The position numbers were made by a program, and so were the translations under genes. From JACKAN01 sp964502735 (GTDB lineage: Bacteria; Bdellovibrionota; Bdellovibrionia; Bdellovibrionales; UBA1609): a stretch of DNA of 56,098 bases. Every line of letters starts with the position of its first letter. Positions within the stretch are counted from its first letter, which is position 1. A model generated the notes under the pieces. That model searched no databases. It saw only the letters and a program-made list of their open reading frames with translations, and was not told where the DNA came from. Positions 34,896 through 44,669 of the stretch are shown in pieces. The stretch is from NCBI GenBank assembly GCA_964502735.1, contig CAZCYD010000015.1, positions 1-56,098 of the forward strand. Reading direction: 5' to 3'.

Positions 34896-36902
34896 ATGAA
34901 GCACGCAGATTACCTTCAACTTAAAGAAACTATACAGCGCCACAATTATCTCTATCATGTTTTAGATAAACCACAAATTTCGGACTACGAATACGATCAA
35001 TTATTTCAAAAACTCCTAGACGCTGAGAAAACTCATCCCGAATGGCTATCCCCGGATTCTCCTAGCCAAAGGGTTGGGGGCCAACCTCTAGATCAATTTG
35101 AAAAACAACAACATCGACAACCCATGTTGAGTTTGCAGAATAGTTTTGATGAAGGAGACATCTTTTCTTTCCACGAAAGGTGCAAAAAATTCCTTTCCAC
35201 CTCTGACCCTATTGAATACTATTGTGAACCAAAATTTGACGGGTTGGCTATAGAACTTATTTATGAAAATGGACTTCTTGTTGGTGCCATCACTCGAGGA
35301 GATGGACTTACTGGAGAAAATGTTCTTTCTAATATAAAGACTATTCCCTCAGTGCCATTGAAACTCTTGGTAAAATCTCCACCTCCTATTCTTGAAATAC
35401 GGGGTGAGATTCTAATGTTTAAAAAAGATTTTAAAAATTTGAATGAATTGCAGCAAGAAAACGGCGAAACACCTTTTGCGAATCCAAGGAATGCGGCTGC
35501 CGGTTCTATTCGCCAACTGGACCCTAATATAACCGCAAAGCGCCAGCTCAAAATGTTTGCGTATGGCTTTGGTTATGTTGAAGGTCTAGCCTTTAAATCT
35601 CAAGACAGCTTTGTAAAAGAGCTTTGCGCTTTAGGGTTGCCCACCGTCTACACGAGGGAGAAAAAATTAATACGACTTTGTCAATCACCTGAAGAGCTTG
35701 TTCAGTACTACCTAGAAATCGAAAGAATCCGTCACGAACTTCCATATGATATTGATGGCGTAGTTATAAAAGTTAATTCTATTGACCTTCAAAACCAGCT
35801 TGGGATGATTGCACGAAGCCCAAGATGGGCAACTGCTGCCAAGTTTAAACCTGAACAGGCTGTAACAGTTATCGAAAATATCACTGTTCAGGTTGGTAGA
35901 ACTGGGGCCCTAACTCCTGTTGCTATAATGAAGCCTGTGCATGTAGGAGGGGTCACAGTTACCCATGCCACTCTTCACAATCAAGACGAAATAAACAGGA
36001 AAGATATTCGAGTTGGTGACACAGTAGTCGTTCAAAGAGCCGGTGATGTAATCCCTGAAATCGTAGAGGTCTTAATCGACAAGAGGCCCCAACATAACCC
36101 CCCTTTTTTGATGCCCACTCAATGTCCTGTTTGCCATTCCGACGTGGTAAAAATAGAGGGCGAAGCTATAAGTAGATGCGTTAACCCCGTTTGCGCTGCG
36201 ATTCTAATGGAGTCTCTTAAGCATTTTGTTAGCCGCAAGGCCATGAACATTGATAAACTTGGAAGCAAAATTATCGAACAACTTTTTAACTCCGGTTTAG
36301 TTAATTGTTTTTCCGACCTATACAAATTAAGAGAGGAGTCTCTGCTCCAGTTAGATCGACAAGGTGAAAAGTCTGTCCAGAACATTCTTTCCAGTATAGA
36401 AAAGAGCAAAAAAACACATCTTTCTCGATTTATATATGCCTTGGGAATCCGGTACGTCGGAGAGCAAACGGCAAGAACACTAGTTGGAAAATTCAAAACT
36501 TTAGAAAACTTAATGTCCTCAACATATGAGGAACTTATTGAAGTTCAGGATATTGGCCCCAAAGTGGCGCGCTCCATATCTTCCGCTTTTTCAAACCCTA
36601 GTTTTTACCGCGAGATATTAAATTTATTAAGCTGTGGAATTAACTTTGAAGTTTCTGAGGTTAAAGCTGCAACACTCGATGGGATAAACATCGTAATAAC
36701 CGGCACTCTACCCATAAGCCGAGATGAAATTCAGAAAATGATTATTGAACATGGGGGAAAAACCAGTTCTTCAATAAGCAAGAAAACAAACTACCTCCTC
36801 GCAGGGGAGGCAGCTGGGTCCAAGTTAGAAAAAGCCCGACAACTTGGGGTCAAGACTCTAACTTGGGATGAATTCAAAAATTTAATTAAAGGTGATCAAT
36901 AA
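34896..36902 (+). CDS. ligA: NAD-dependent DNA ligase
   Basis: LigA seals nicks in replication and repair using NAD. The start MKHADYLQLKETIQ gives 668 aa; an upstream TTG (34869) is possible. Domains in order: Ia (YLYHVLDKPQISDYEYDQLF), adenylation domain with nucleophile lysine in CEPKFDGLAIEL (about Lys113), OB fold (RTGALTPVAIMKPVHVGGVTV), a four-cysteine zinc finger (CPVCHS, then CVNPVCAA), HhH repeats (GIRYVGEQTARTL, VQDIGPKVARSI) and a C-terminal BRCT (about 595-665, GINIVITGTLPISRDEIQKM). Its last 17 bp overlap the convergent histone gene. Confidence 0.96.
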   Translation: MKHADYLQLKETIQRHNYLYHVLDKPQISDYEYDQLFQKLLDAEKTHPEWLSPDSPSQRVGGQPLDQFEKQQHRQPMLSLQNSFDEGDIFSFHERCKKFLSTSDPIEYYCEPKFDGLAIELIYENGLLVGAITRGDGLTGENVLSNIKTIPSVPLKLLVKSPPPILEIRGEILMFKKDFKNLNELQQENGETPFANPRNAAAGSIRQLDPNITAKRQLKMFAYGFGYVEGLAFKSQDSFVKELCALGLPTVYTREKKLIRLCQSPEELVQYYLEIERIRHELPYDIDGVVIKVNSIDLQNQLGMIARSPRWATAAKFKPEQAVTVIENITVQVGRTGALTPVAIMKPVHVGGVTVTHATLHNQDEINRKDIRVGDTVVVQRAGDVIPEIVEVLIDKRPQHNPPFLMPTQCPVCHSDVVKIEGEAISRCVNPVCAAILMESLKHFVSRKAMNIDKLGSKIIEQLFNSGLVNCFSDLYKLREESLLQLDRQGEKSVQNILSSIEKSKKTHLSRFIYALGIRYVGEQTARTLVGKFKTLENLMSSTYEELIEVQDIGPKVARSISSAFSNPSFYREILNLLSCGINFEVSEVKAATLDGINIVITGTLPISRDEIQKMIIEHGGKTSSSISKKTNYLLAGEAAGSKLEKARQLGVKTLTWDEFKNLIKGDQ

Positions 36903-37083
36903 CGATATCGCGGGCCATAACTGTTTTTCTGCCGTCTGACTTTGCACTTTCAATACCCTTGGCGCAAAGTTTTTTTACGGCCTCGCTCAATACGTCAATG
37001 GTTTCTGCTGAAGTGTTGCACCCGCCTTGCTCTTTAATTAGCTTCTTAATTTTACTAGTCACTACATAGGTATCAGCTGACAT
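36886..37083 (-). CDS. Bacterial histone-fold protein
   Basis: The start with AAGGAGAG upstream gives 65 aa (MSADTYVVTSKIKKLIKEQ); the frame is open 15 codons further but without a ribosome site. The sequence fits a single histone fold: helix 1 (SKIKKLIKEQGG), loop, long helix 2 (SAETIDVLSEAVKKLCAKGIESAKSD) and the hallmark GRKTVMARDIVIDHL, equivalent to the archaeal GRKTI..EDI end. Small histones of this type are major chromatin proteins in Bdellovibrio bacteriovorus (Bd0055). It would dimerise and bind DNA. Two cysteines (GGCNT, KLCAK) are notable. The gene is tail-to-tail with ligA and overlaps its last codons. Confidence 0.8.
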   Translation of the reverse strand: MSADTYVVTSKIKKLIKEQGGCNTSAETIDVLSEAVKKLCAKGIESAKSDGRKTVMARDIVIDHL

Positions 37084-37229
37084 AAATCTCTCCTTACAAA
37101 GTTTAAAGCCTGCAAACCGACAAAACACTCATCAATTCGCCGACAAGTATAACAAGTAACAGTCGAGAAAATCCAAGTCCACATTATTTTGACTTGAGAT
37201 CCAAAAAAGAGCCTCAACGAAACAATATG

Positions 37230-38690
37230 CTATCTGTCGCGCCGCATCTTTTGAGGCTTCCCTTTTAGAGCATCTACTATTTTCCCACCCTTAAGCTGTA
37301 ATAGCTGCGCGCGACGATAGCCCGACCGATCGGGGCAAATCCAAACAAAAGTTTTTAAGTCCGTTGGCTTCTCGCACTCTACGTCCTCAAATGCCGGAGA
37401 CCATGTCCCACTATTCAAATGCTCAACGGGCCCTATAATTTCGTGTCTATATGTATGTGTATGACCATACACAATCCTATTCACACCTGTAATTAAACTC
37501 GCCATTACTAAGATTCTTTCTCTAGGCTCTTTAAAAAAGGGGACTGCAGATGAAATATTTTTTGAGTAAAAAACGAAAAAAGGCATAAAAATTATGAACG
37601 GTATTAAAGTCCAATAAAACGAGATCTTGTAAACCTGATCAATAATAAAAAACAATTGTAAAAAGAGCAAAAAAGCAAGCAAAACCAAAAATGCGCGGTC
37701 CAACCAAAGCTCTCTAAGAATTAATAACGGACTGCTAGTCGCAGAGGGAACTGAGAGCGAGCGCATCTCTCTTACCATTCGAGGTGTCGCATTTGACCTC
37801 TTAGCTATTTTCTCTATTCGTCCCTCAATTTCAAGTGGGTCGCGCATTGGTGGCAATAAATGATCAGTAAATGACTGAACAAGAACCACTACAGAACCCC
37901 ACAGCCATGATAGCATTAACAAAGGCTGAGCCCGAACAATATATTTAAAAAAAAATTTAACATATTCCGCTGCCGTCATAATAAAGTTTGACTCGAGATA
38001 AGGATTAAAAAATCCCATACCATTAATTAGATATCTTGTAGTCAAATTTCCAAAAGGGATGCGAACTTCGATCTTGTTGTACTTTTGAACGAATGGGCTC
38101 ACCGGATCAATAGACAAGCAATAAGGATCATATTGGTTGCCATGCTCTACAAGAGTGTCTTTGTTACTTATGTAGAACCACTCAACAAAACGCACATGCT
38201 GTATTCTATCGTAAGTCAAGTCGAGAGCTTCTATTAAGGCCTCTTGCACTTTCGGAAAATGTAGCTCCAGATCGTGATTTCCAACAACAAAAACGGCTCT
38301 ATGGCCACGATTAATAAATTCACCTAGGGATCTAAACCATTCACAGTGACTCTCAAAAATTCTATTAAATTTAAAAATAGATTTTTCTTCTTGAGGATGT
38401 AGTCCTCGCTTTTTTTCAAGCCAAGAAATTCTGTAGGGAGGGTCCTCGGGCAAGCTTGTCACACTGTCAAAATCAAAAATATCCCCATTTAAAATTAACT
38501 CTATCTTTTGGCCGTGGGCCTTCTTTTCGATTTCCAGTAGAAAATCCGTAAACTCTCGATCAAAAAAGAACTCTCTTGTTTTATACTTTTTCCACAGTGG
38601 ATATTTAAGATTAACCGGCTCTTCTTCTGTTAAGTGTAAATCACTAATAATGGCTGTAAATTCTGCAAATTCAAAACTGGGCATTAACAC
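37230..38690 (-). CDS. Membrane-anchored calcineurin-like metallophosphoesterase
   Basis: The 486-aa protein has the five metal-binding blocks of the family: ISDLHL (residues about 14-19), LNGDIFDF, VGNHDLELHF, EHGNQYDP and YGHTHTYRHE. The pattern recalls UDP-diacylglucosamine pyrophosphohydrolases (LpxH-like). Unlike LpxH it contains an insertion between the fourth and fifth blocks with hydrophobic segments (PLLMLSWLWGSVVVLVQ, FLVLLAFLLFLQLFFII, FYWTLIPFIIFMPFFVFY), so the enzyme is anchored in the inner membrane. Substrate unknown; lipid or nucleotide pyrophosphate is plausible. GTG 38690 and ATG 38684 are equally possible starts. Confidence 0.75.
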   Translation of the reverse strand: MLMPSFEFAEFTAIISDLHLTEEEPVNLKYPLWKKYKTREFFFDREFTDFLLEIEKKAHGQKIELILNGDIFDFDSVTSLPEDPPYRISWLEKKRGLHPQEEKSIFKFNRIFESHCEWFRSLGEFINRGHRAVFVVGNHDLELHFPKVQEALIEALDLTYDRIQHVRFVEWFYISNKDTLVEHGNQYDPYCLSIDPVSPFVQKYNKIEVRIPFGNLTTRYLINGMGFFNPYLESNFIMTAAEYVKFFFKYIVRAQPLLMLSWLWGSVVVLVQSFTDHLLPPMRDPLEIEGRIEKIAKRSNATPRMVREMRSLSVPSATSSPLLILRELWLDRAFLVLLAFLLFLQLFFIIDQVYKISFYWTLIPFIIFMPFFVFYSKNISSAVPFFKEPRERILVMASLITGVNRIVYGHTHTYRHEIIGPVEHLNSGTWSPAFEDVECEKPTDLKTFVWICPDRSGYRRAQLLQLKGGKIVDALKGKPQKMRRDR

Positions 38691-38914
38691 TTAACCTGCC
38701 AGCCCCAGCAGAGGATGGCAAAATAAAAAGGCTCATTTTTGTCACCTGTATATATTTCAAACACTTTTGAAAGTTATGTCTTTTATTTTCATACTCCATC
38801 AGTTACAGGGTGTTATTTAAACATTTTTTAACACAAAGATTTAACACAAAAAATCGTTTTTTAACGCCACCCTTTACAAGACCTTTGGTTTAGTTTTTGC
38901 TTAGATTATACAAA

Positions 38915-40582
38915 ATGTGGTTATCATCACCTTTTTACACGCTCAGAAATAAAAAAAACCTCAAAATTGGGGGCTGTGCAGTTTTTTGTTTTATTTTTCT
39001 CTCCTCTTGTACCAAGGAAAAAACTAAAGAATTTATAAGAACTGAGCGAGTTACAACTGAGGTTCTTAAAGAAAAGTTGGTTGAAACCTTCGATCTTTTG
39101 CCAGACTCGATAGCAACAGCTCCAGAAAAAATACAAAAATTAGCTTCAGCCACAGGCTTAGTTCTTGGACTAACCTCTGATACCGGCAGTGGTTTTTTTA
39201 TCAGCGATGATGGCCTGTTCATAACTAATGAACACGTATTAACTGAATCCTCTTGCCACGAGGGAGGGTGTCCAGGGTTTATCATTGTGCGCGACTATCA
39301 TGAGAATGGGCAAAAAGAAGTCTTTTCCAAATACAAGGTCCTGGCTCAGTCTAAAGAATATGACTTCACCTTACTCAAGGTGGATCTCCCCGAGGGGAGA
39401 AAACTCCCTTTTATCCCTCTATCAAAAAGCGAGCCTTCTCCATTGTCTGACTCTTTTTATATTCTTGGTCACCCGAGAGGCACATACTTACGGTGGACGA
39501 AGGCCTTAGAATTAGAAGTAAAAAATGATTTAGATCTACACGCACTTGGACTGGCATTCTCAGGTCATAGTGGAGGAGTGATCGTCGATCTTAAGAATCT
39601 TCACGGCGTTGGACTGTTAAAAGAAATTTCTGACATCGTTTACATTAAAAAATCTCTGCATGGCAAGATGCAAAGATCTGTTATTTCCACACGGTTGGAC
39701 TCCTTGCTGTGGAGCTTAATTGATGCTTACACTCTTCCTATTCTCGCCTTATCGGAGTTAAAGGCACAATATTTTCTGCCAGAAAAAATTCTTTTTAACA
39801 GCCAAGTCAATGCCCCTCGAAGTAAGTTTATATTTAATTCTTCTGCGATCATCGATTACCTATCTCATGATTACTTCTCAGAGAACTTTACAGATAATGC
39901 TTTGATCATCGCTAATCATATTGACTCCCATGGTTCATCAATAATCAACTCTCTAATGACAACCCACTTAACCGCAAATCCAGATGTACGCTCTTTAATT
40001 TATTTGCAAAAACTACTTTACGCTAAGGGCACAAGCCTTCAACTTGATTCATCTATGGATATTTTTTTAAAAGAACTTCTATCAAACCAATATCCTGAAA
40101 ATGATCAAATAGATCTTTTGGTAAAAATTGTGTTTGGAGAACAGCCTTTAGAACCTCATGAGCAAGATCTCTGCCTCCAATCGTTTTATCAAGTTGATGA
40201 TTTCGAAAACTTAAGCGACACAATGAAGTTTGAAGAAGTTTACGCCATCGTCACCAACCTCACATTGATTTGCGGGAAACTTCCTCTAAATAATATATCA
40301 TTAATGAATCACTTTCTTGAAAGCTTTGATTGGCGGATTAGTCAGAGCCTTGAGAGATCTCAAAAAATTTCTTTATTTGGGGTTCACCTTCAACTCATGA
40401 CACGAGTTGGCCCTTCTGAACAAGAGCAGATTATAAACCTTCTTAAAGCTATGGAAGAAAAAGAGGTCGTGGCTGAAAACCGTTTAGAAATAATTTCTAT
40501 TGGAGAGTCTTTCCTTAATGGCTTTTGGCGCAATCAACTCTTTTCAACACGAACTAATCAAAAGCAACGAGGCCTACAATGA
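38915..40582 (+). CDS. Trypsin-like serine protease lipoprotein
   Basis: The 555-aa product has a basic N terminus and a lipoprotein signal ending in FIFLSSC. A chymotrypsin-fold domain (about residues 65-250) shows GSGFFISDDGLFITNEHVL (catalytic His), EYDFTLLKVD (Asp) and ALGLAFSGHSGGVIVD (Ser). The HSGG context and NEHV instead of AAHC resemble S1/HtrA-type enzymes without a PDZ domain. The C-terminal ~300 residues are helical and unrecognised. It overlaps the lytic transglycosylase gene downstream by 4 bp, so both probably act on the envelope. A TTG at 38897 is a possible alternative start. Confidence 0.72.
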   Translation: MWLSSPFYTLRNKKNLKIGGCAVFCFIFLSSCTKEKTKEFIRTERVTTEVLKEKLVETFDLLPDSIATAPEKIQKLASATGLVLGLTSDTGSGFFISDDGLFITNEHVLTESSCHEGGCPGFIIVRDYHENGQKEVFSKYKVLAQSKEYDFTLLKVDLPEGRKLPFIPLSKSEPSPLSDSFYILGHPRGTYLRWTKALELEVKNDLDLHALGLAFSGHSGGVIVDLKNLHGVGLLKEISDIVYIKKSLHGKMQRSVISTRLDSLLWSLIDAYTLPILALSELKAQYFLPEKILFNSQVNAPRSKFIFNSSAIIDYLSHDYFSENFTDNALIIANHIDSHGSSIINSLMTTHLTANPDVRSLIYLQKLLYAKGTSLQLDSSMDIFLKELLSNQYPENDQIDLLVKIVFGEQPLEPHEQDLCLQSFYQVDDFENLSDTMKFEEVYAIVTNLTLICGKLPLNNISLMNHFLESFDWRISQSLERSQKISLFGVHLQLMTRVGPSEQEQIINLLKAMEEKEVVAENRLEIISIGESFLNGFWRNQLFSTRTNQKQRGLQ

Positions 40583-41907
40583 ACGTAATAAGAGTTTTCG
40601 TTTACCTTCTGCTTTTATTGATTTTGTTCACAGGCTCTAGCCAAGTTAACAATTCTCTAAATCACAACACACGGGGGTTTTTCGGTGAAAAATCAAAGAA
40701 TGCCGATAAAAAACATATATACCTACTTGCCGCTGAACTGGATCAGTCGATTGAAAATGAATTATTTCATGGTTTTGACCGCCACTTTGCCCTTAAAGAT
40801 CCCTACTCAAGAATATCAAAACCCTTTAGAGTTGAACCCAGCTTTCTTCCTCGAGTTCAATTTTGGTATGATGTCTACACACACTACAATAAACATCAGC
40901 ACATCATTCATCACGCTTTATATCCATGGATAATTTTTGAAGTTGTTGATACCACCCCCTTTCTAAACGGTTCCGGCCCTTTATGGCTCCGAATTGATCG
41001 CGGCAATAAATTCGTCCAAAAACGAAAGTCTCACTTTCAACAACAACTCCGAATGCTTGCAAGAATTAAAAATTACAACAAACTTACTGACGAACAAAAC
41101 AGACTCCTTGAACTCCTCAGCCCATTACCGGGAAAATCTCGACGTAAACTCCAGGTTGCCGCCGCACAAATTAGATCTCAACTGGGCCAACAAGACTTTT
41201 TTCTTAAAGGACTGGAGAATGGTAGCAAATATTTACCTTTAATCGAAGAAGAGTTTGAAAAACTGAATCTTCCCTTAGAATTAACCAGAATCCCCTTTGT
41301 CGAAAGTTCTTTTAATGAGCAAGCTCAGAGCAAAGTTGGAGCCAGTGGGGTGTGGCAAATCATGCCCTCTATCGGAAAAAAATACTCGATTGTGAGCGAG
41401 CGTATTGACGAAAGAAACTCACCAGTAAAAGCCTCACTGGTTGCAGCTAAACTATTTAAACAGAATTTTGCTATTTTAAAGTCGTGGCCATTAGCCATTA
41501 CGGCCTACAACAATGGCATTGGTAATCTGAACAAGGCTATTAAAAGGGCCAGATCCAGAAATTTAGAGGATATAATTTCGCGAGGCTACGCAGGATCATT
41601 TAAGTTCGCTTCTTCTAACTTTTACGCCAGTTTTCTTGCGGCCCTACACGCCGAAAAATATCATCAAGAAATTTTCCAAAGAACGACCTTAGAAAAAGCT
41701 GAGGCTCTTAACAAAACAAAATACAAACTCAGCAAAAGTTGGCGGCCTCACTCTCTTGCTCAAAAAATTGGAATCGAAGTTGAGACTCTTCTTTCTCTTA
41801 ATCTGGATCTAAGAAAAACAATTGCTAAAAACACACCCATTCCCAAGGGCTTCGTTCTTTTTATACCCAAAGAAAAAGCCCAACACGTCAAATCTCAAGT
41901 CCTGTAA
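40579..41907 (+). CDS. Lytic transglycosylase, MltD-like, with C-terminal LysM-like segment
   Basis: The 442-aa protein has a signal-type N terminus (residues 1-22). The SLT domain lies at about 225-370: the catalytic glutamate in IPFVESSFNEQAQSKVGASGVWQIMP-type sequence, and LAITAYNNGIGNLNKAI. It cleaves the MurNAc-GlcNAc bond of peptidoglycan to form anhydro ends. The final ~50 residues (WRPHSLAQKIGIEVETLLSLN, then IPKGFVLFIP) resemble one LysM repeat. The start overlaps the serine protease stop (ATGA), so the pair is translationally coupled. Confidence 0.85.
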   Translation: MNVIRVFVYLLLLLILFTGSSQVNNSLNHNTRGFFGEKSKNADKKHIYLLAAELDQSIENELFHGFDRHFALKDPYSRISKPFRVEPSFLPRVQFWYDVYTHYNKHQHIIHHALYPWIIFEVVDTTPFLNGSGPLWLRIDRGNKFVQKRKSHFQQQLRMLARIKNYNKLTDEQNRLLELLSPLPGKSRRKLQVAAAQIRSQLGQQDFFLKGLENGSKYLPLIEEEFEKLNLPLELTRIPFVESSFNEQAQSKVGASGVWQIMPSIGKKYSIVSERIDERNSPVKASLVAAKLFKQNFAILKSWPLAITAYNNGIGNLNKAIKRARSRNLEDIISRGYAGSFKFASSNFYASFLAALHAEKYHQEIFQRTTLEKAEALNKTKYKLSKSWRPHSLAQKIGIEVETLLSLNLDLRKTIAKNTPIPKGFVLFIPKEKAQHVKSQVL

Positions 41908-41935
41908 TTCCGTTGATCTGTTGTTGATTTGGTTT

Positions 41936-44155
41936 TTAATTCAGAGTGGCTGCAAATGTGGTGACAAATCCTCTTTCGGAAACAACTGATTTCAGTAGGA
42001 CTTTCTTTTTGTTGTGGGGAACAACACTAATGCCAACAAGACCTTCGGGTAGGTTTGGAATGATAAACCCGCCGCCCTTAACTCCATGTTCGGCCTCAAC
42101 TATCTCTCCGCTAGAATTAAAATAAATAATTTCTAACTCATCGGCTTCAGATTCTTTATCTCCACCAGTTATTATTACGTCGTATTCATCGCCGTCAATA
42201 AATCCCACAACTGTTCCAAGTTCAGTAAATTGTGATTGGCCCTTTTTTATTAGGCTCTCATAAAACCACTTCTCCGGCACCATTGGGACTCTTAATGCAC
42301 GACTGTTCCTAGAAAACTGGGTTTTACTAACAAGATATTCTCTGCCGGCATCTACTTCGAGAGTTAAGGTTCCTCGTCCCTCTGGAAAACTCAGTCGATC
42401 TCCCTCAGTACCAAAAATCTGGAATTCTCTTTCAGATCCAAAAACCCTCAGAGTTGCGCCAAGTCTATCCAGATTGAATATGGGATCGTAAAGATTTAAC
42501 CCCGCAACCCGTGTGGTACCATATTCTAAATCCAAATAAGTCACACTTTGACTTTCAACATAAAGGGACTCTGCTGGTAAGATTTTATCACCAATGACCA
42601 CCCTGACGGAGTAGGCCCCGGGCGACAGATTGGGAACTATAAACATCCCATTCGTTGACGTGAATGGAATGGCCTTGTCGGGCCACTGAATCAATTCTGT
42701 AGAGTCGGTAAAATATATAGCTTTGTGTTCACTATCTATTCCCACGATTTCAATCTTGGCTCCCGCAATGGGTTTTTGCATTCCACCAACTCTTCCCGCT
42801 ATCCACCCTTTTGTTTCATCAAATTTTTCTTCAATAGAGGTCGCCACCGTTTGCAGATAAAGCTTTGGAAACATGCGAAGGGCCGACGATCCCTGAGAGT
42901 GAACGGGAAAATGAGTCGCCCAGTTGTTGTTTAAGCTCGACTTAACCCAAAATGTTGATCCCTCTTCAATAAAGGGGTCCATGTAGCGGGAGCCTTTTAA
43001 ACTTAAAAGTCGACCAAGGCCTTCGATGTTAACCCATGCATTTTTTATAGCTTGTATTCCTGGAGCAGATCTGGCGGAACTGACCTCAATGTCTATTCCC
43101 CTCTGAACGGGCTCAATCATAAAGTGAACGCCTTCAATTTTGTTGTGTGCGTAGGGTGTTCTATCCCATCCATACAGATCCTGTTCTGAGAGACCCAAAA
43201 CTTTTCCTTCTTTATTCTGTAGCTCGACAATCAGATATCCCGCAATATCTTGAACAACGATTTCGTAGCGGCCTTGATCAAACCAGATCTTGCCTTCATC
43301 TTTGATTTGTCCATTTTCTTCTCTGTAAACAATCAGATGAGATTCTCCCATAAGGTGGGCGAGACCTCCACCCAACTCAATTTCTCCGCTTATGACATAA
43401 GCTGTTTTTTCTTTGTTATTTTGCACCACTTCTGGCTCATTAGGACTTTGTTCGCTTAGGGACTGTCCCGTTTTTTGTCCCACTTTTTGTCCCACTTTTT
43501 GTCCCGACTCCTTCCCCGTCTCTGATTCAACCCTAGAAGATGGTGATGGCCGACCAGGTAATCCCCCCGGTAAAGCGCTTCCCTCTGGGGACTCCTCCAC
43601 TCTTTTTACCAGTATTGGCGAACCTGCGTGTTTTGTAGGTATTAGTTTTTGATCAACCTCAGTAATATCTTGCGTATTTGCAGCAAACAATAACTCTTGA
43701 GCTTTCTTCTGCCAACTTTGAGTAAGCAATAGGGGTTGATCTTGCGTGGCAAAATACCCTTCCATTTGACGCATTCTTTCTCCAAGTGGCAAGAGCTCCC
43801 CATCTGTTCCGTACATCGCTGGTAAATCTGCCGATAAAGAAACACGAATTTCCTCTCCTGTTAACACTCTAATATCATCAGAGATTTCTTCTTCCTGTGA
43901 TTGGGCGTAATCATTCTGTGGAGACAATCCATTTGTTCCCGCTATTAGCAATTGGGGCGGCTCCTCAGAAAATAGCTCTGAGTCTCCAACCTCAAGCTCC
44001 ACATCAAAGAAGGCCGCCAATGAAGGGTTATTGGGTGAAATTTTAATTACCAAGGGCTCTGGCAAGTTGCGAAAATCTACAGAAACAGTTTTCAGTGACG
44101 GATAAGTCAAGACAACAAGAAAAGCAAAAATATAAATCCCTATGTTGTAGACCAT
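41936..44155 (-). CDS. Large exported or membrane-anchored protein with beta-rich repeats
   Basis: The 739-aa protein has one N-terminal hydrophobic segment (residues 3-20, YNIGIYIFAFLVVLTYPSL), probably an anchor or uncleaved signal. A polar linker contains a VGQK-type tetrapeptide repeat (KVGQKVGQKTGQ, encoded by a 12-bp tandem repeat at about 43470-43505). The rest is beta-rich with several carboxypeptidase-regulatory-like modules (AYVISGEIELGGGLAHL; KGWIAGRVGGMQKPIAGAKIEIVG; GMFIVPNLSPGAYSVRVV; GGGFIIPNLPEGLVGISVV). No enzyme motif was seen. It is 13 bp downstream of a small lipoprotein gene and transaldolase on the same strand. A structural or adhesive envelope role is a guess. Confidence 0.6.
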   Translation of the reverse strand: MVYNIGIYIFAFLVVLTYPSLKTVSVDFRNLPEPLVIKISPNNPSLAAFFDVELEVGDSELFSEEPPQLLIAGTNGLSPQNDYAQSQEEEISDDIRVLTGEEIRVSLSADLPAMYGTDGELLPLGERMRQMEGYFATQDQPLLLTQSWQKKAQELLFAANTQDITEVDQKLIPTKHAGSPILVKRVEESPEGSALPGGLPGRPSPSSRVESETGKESGQKVGQKVGQKTGQSLSEQSPNEPEVVQNNKEKTAYVISGEIELGGGLAHLMGESHLIVYREENGQIKDEGKIWFDQGRYEIVVQDIAGYLIVELQNKEGKVLGLSEQDLYGWDRTPYAHNKIEGVHFMIEPVQRGIDIEVSSARSAPGIQAIKNAWVNIEGLGRLLSLKGSRYMDPFIEEGSTFWVKSSLNNNWATHFPVHSQGSSALRMFPKLYLQTVATSIEEKFDETKGWIAGRVGGMQKPIAGAKIEIVGIDSEHKAIYFTDSTELIQWPDKAIPFTSTNGMFIVPNLSPGAYSVRVVIGDKILPAESLYVESQSVTYLDLEYGTTRVAGLNLYDPIFNLDRLGATLRVFGSEREFQIFGTEGDRLSFPEGRGTLTLEVDAGREYLVSKTQFSRNSRALRVPMVPEKWFYESLIKKGQSQFTELGTVVGFIDGDEYDVIITGGDKESEADELEIIYFNSSGEIVEAEHGVKGGGFIIPNLPEGLVGISVVPHNKKKVLLKSVVSERGFVTTFAATLN

Positions 44156-44168
44156 GCTTCTATATTAT

Positions 44169-44669
44169 TTAAAATACTCGGAAATCGTCAACAAAGTTGC
44201 GTTCTTTGAGACTTTTCTCTAGGTTTTCAAGATAGTAATTTGATAGCAATTTTGCCGCCGCCTCACTTCTTCCCACTTCACGAAAGGTCTCAAGCCCAGT
44301 CTGTCTTGTTAAAACTTCCTTGATTACAGAAAATGTAATTTTGTAAGGCCTTTCATTTCCATGAATAGATATTGAAGCGTAAAATCTTTCTTTTGTTTTT
44401 TTTGTTAGTGGAGTCCAAAACTTTGGGCTGCTCTTCTTGGGTATAAAGTAATTGGAATAGAAATTTCTTCCATTCTCACTTATGAGTCTCTTTCCGGCAG
44501 GAAGGCTCTCTACAGCAACATGCTGAAGCATTCGAAGAGCGTGCTGACCAGATTGAATACTCACGCTTCCTGTCGTAGCGCAAGCGCTCAGCAGGAAGGT
44601 TAAACCAACAATGAGTAGCCTTTGGATATTCAATTTGGTGTTCAAACTATTGGGCCATTTTTTTTGCAT
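44169..44669 (-). CDS. Hypothetical lipoprotein
   Basis: The 166-aa product has a clear lipoprotein signal (RLLIVGLTFLLSAC, lipobox LSAC, Cys29). The mature part has no recognised domain; it includes RLISENGRNFYSNYF and an amphipathic C-terminal helix (AAAKLLSNYYLENLEKSLKE). The ATG overlaps the last 23 bp of the transaldolase gene; a TTG at 44645, just after that stop, is an alternative start. It lies 13 bp before the large exported protein gene, so the two may form an envelope unit. Confidence 0.6.
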   Translation of the reverse strand: MQKKWPNSLNTKLNIQRLLIVGLTFLLSACATTGSVSIQSGQHALRMLQHVAVESLPAGKRLISENGRNFYSNYFIPKKSSPKFWTPLTKKTKERFYASISIHGNERPYKITFSVIKEVLTRQTGLETFREVGRSEAAAKLLSNYYLENLEKSLKERNFVDDFRVF

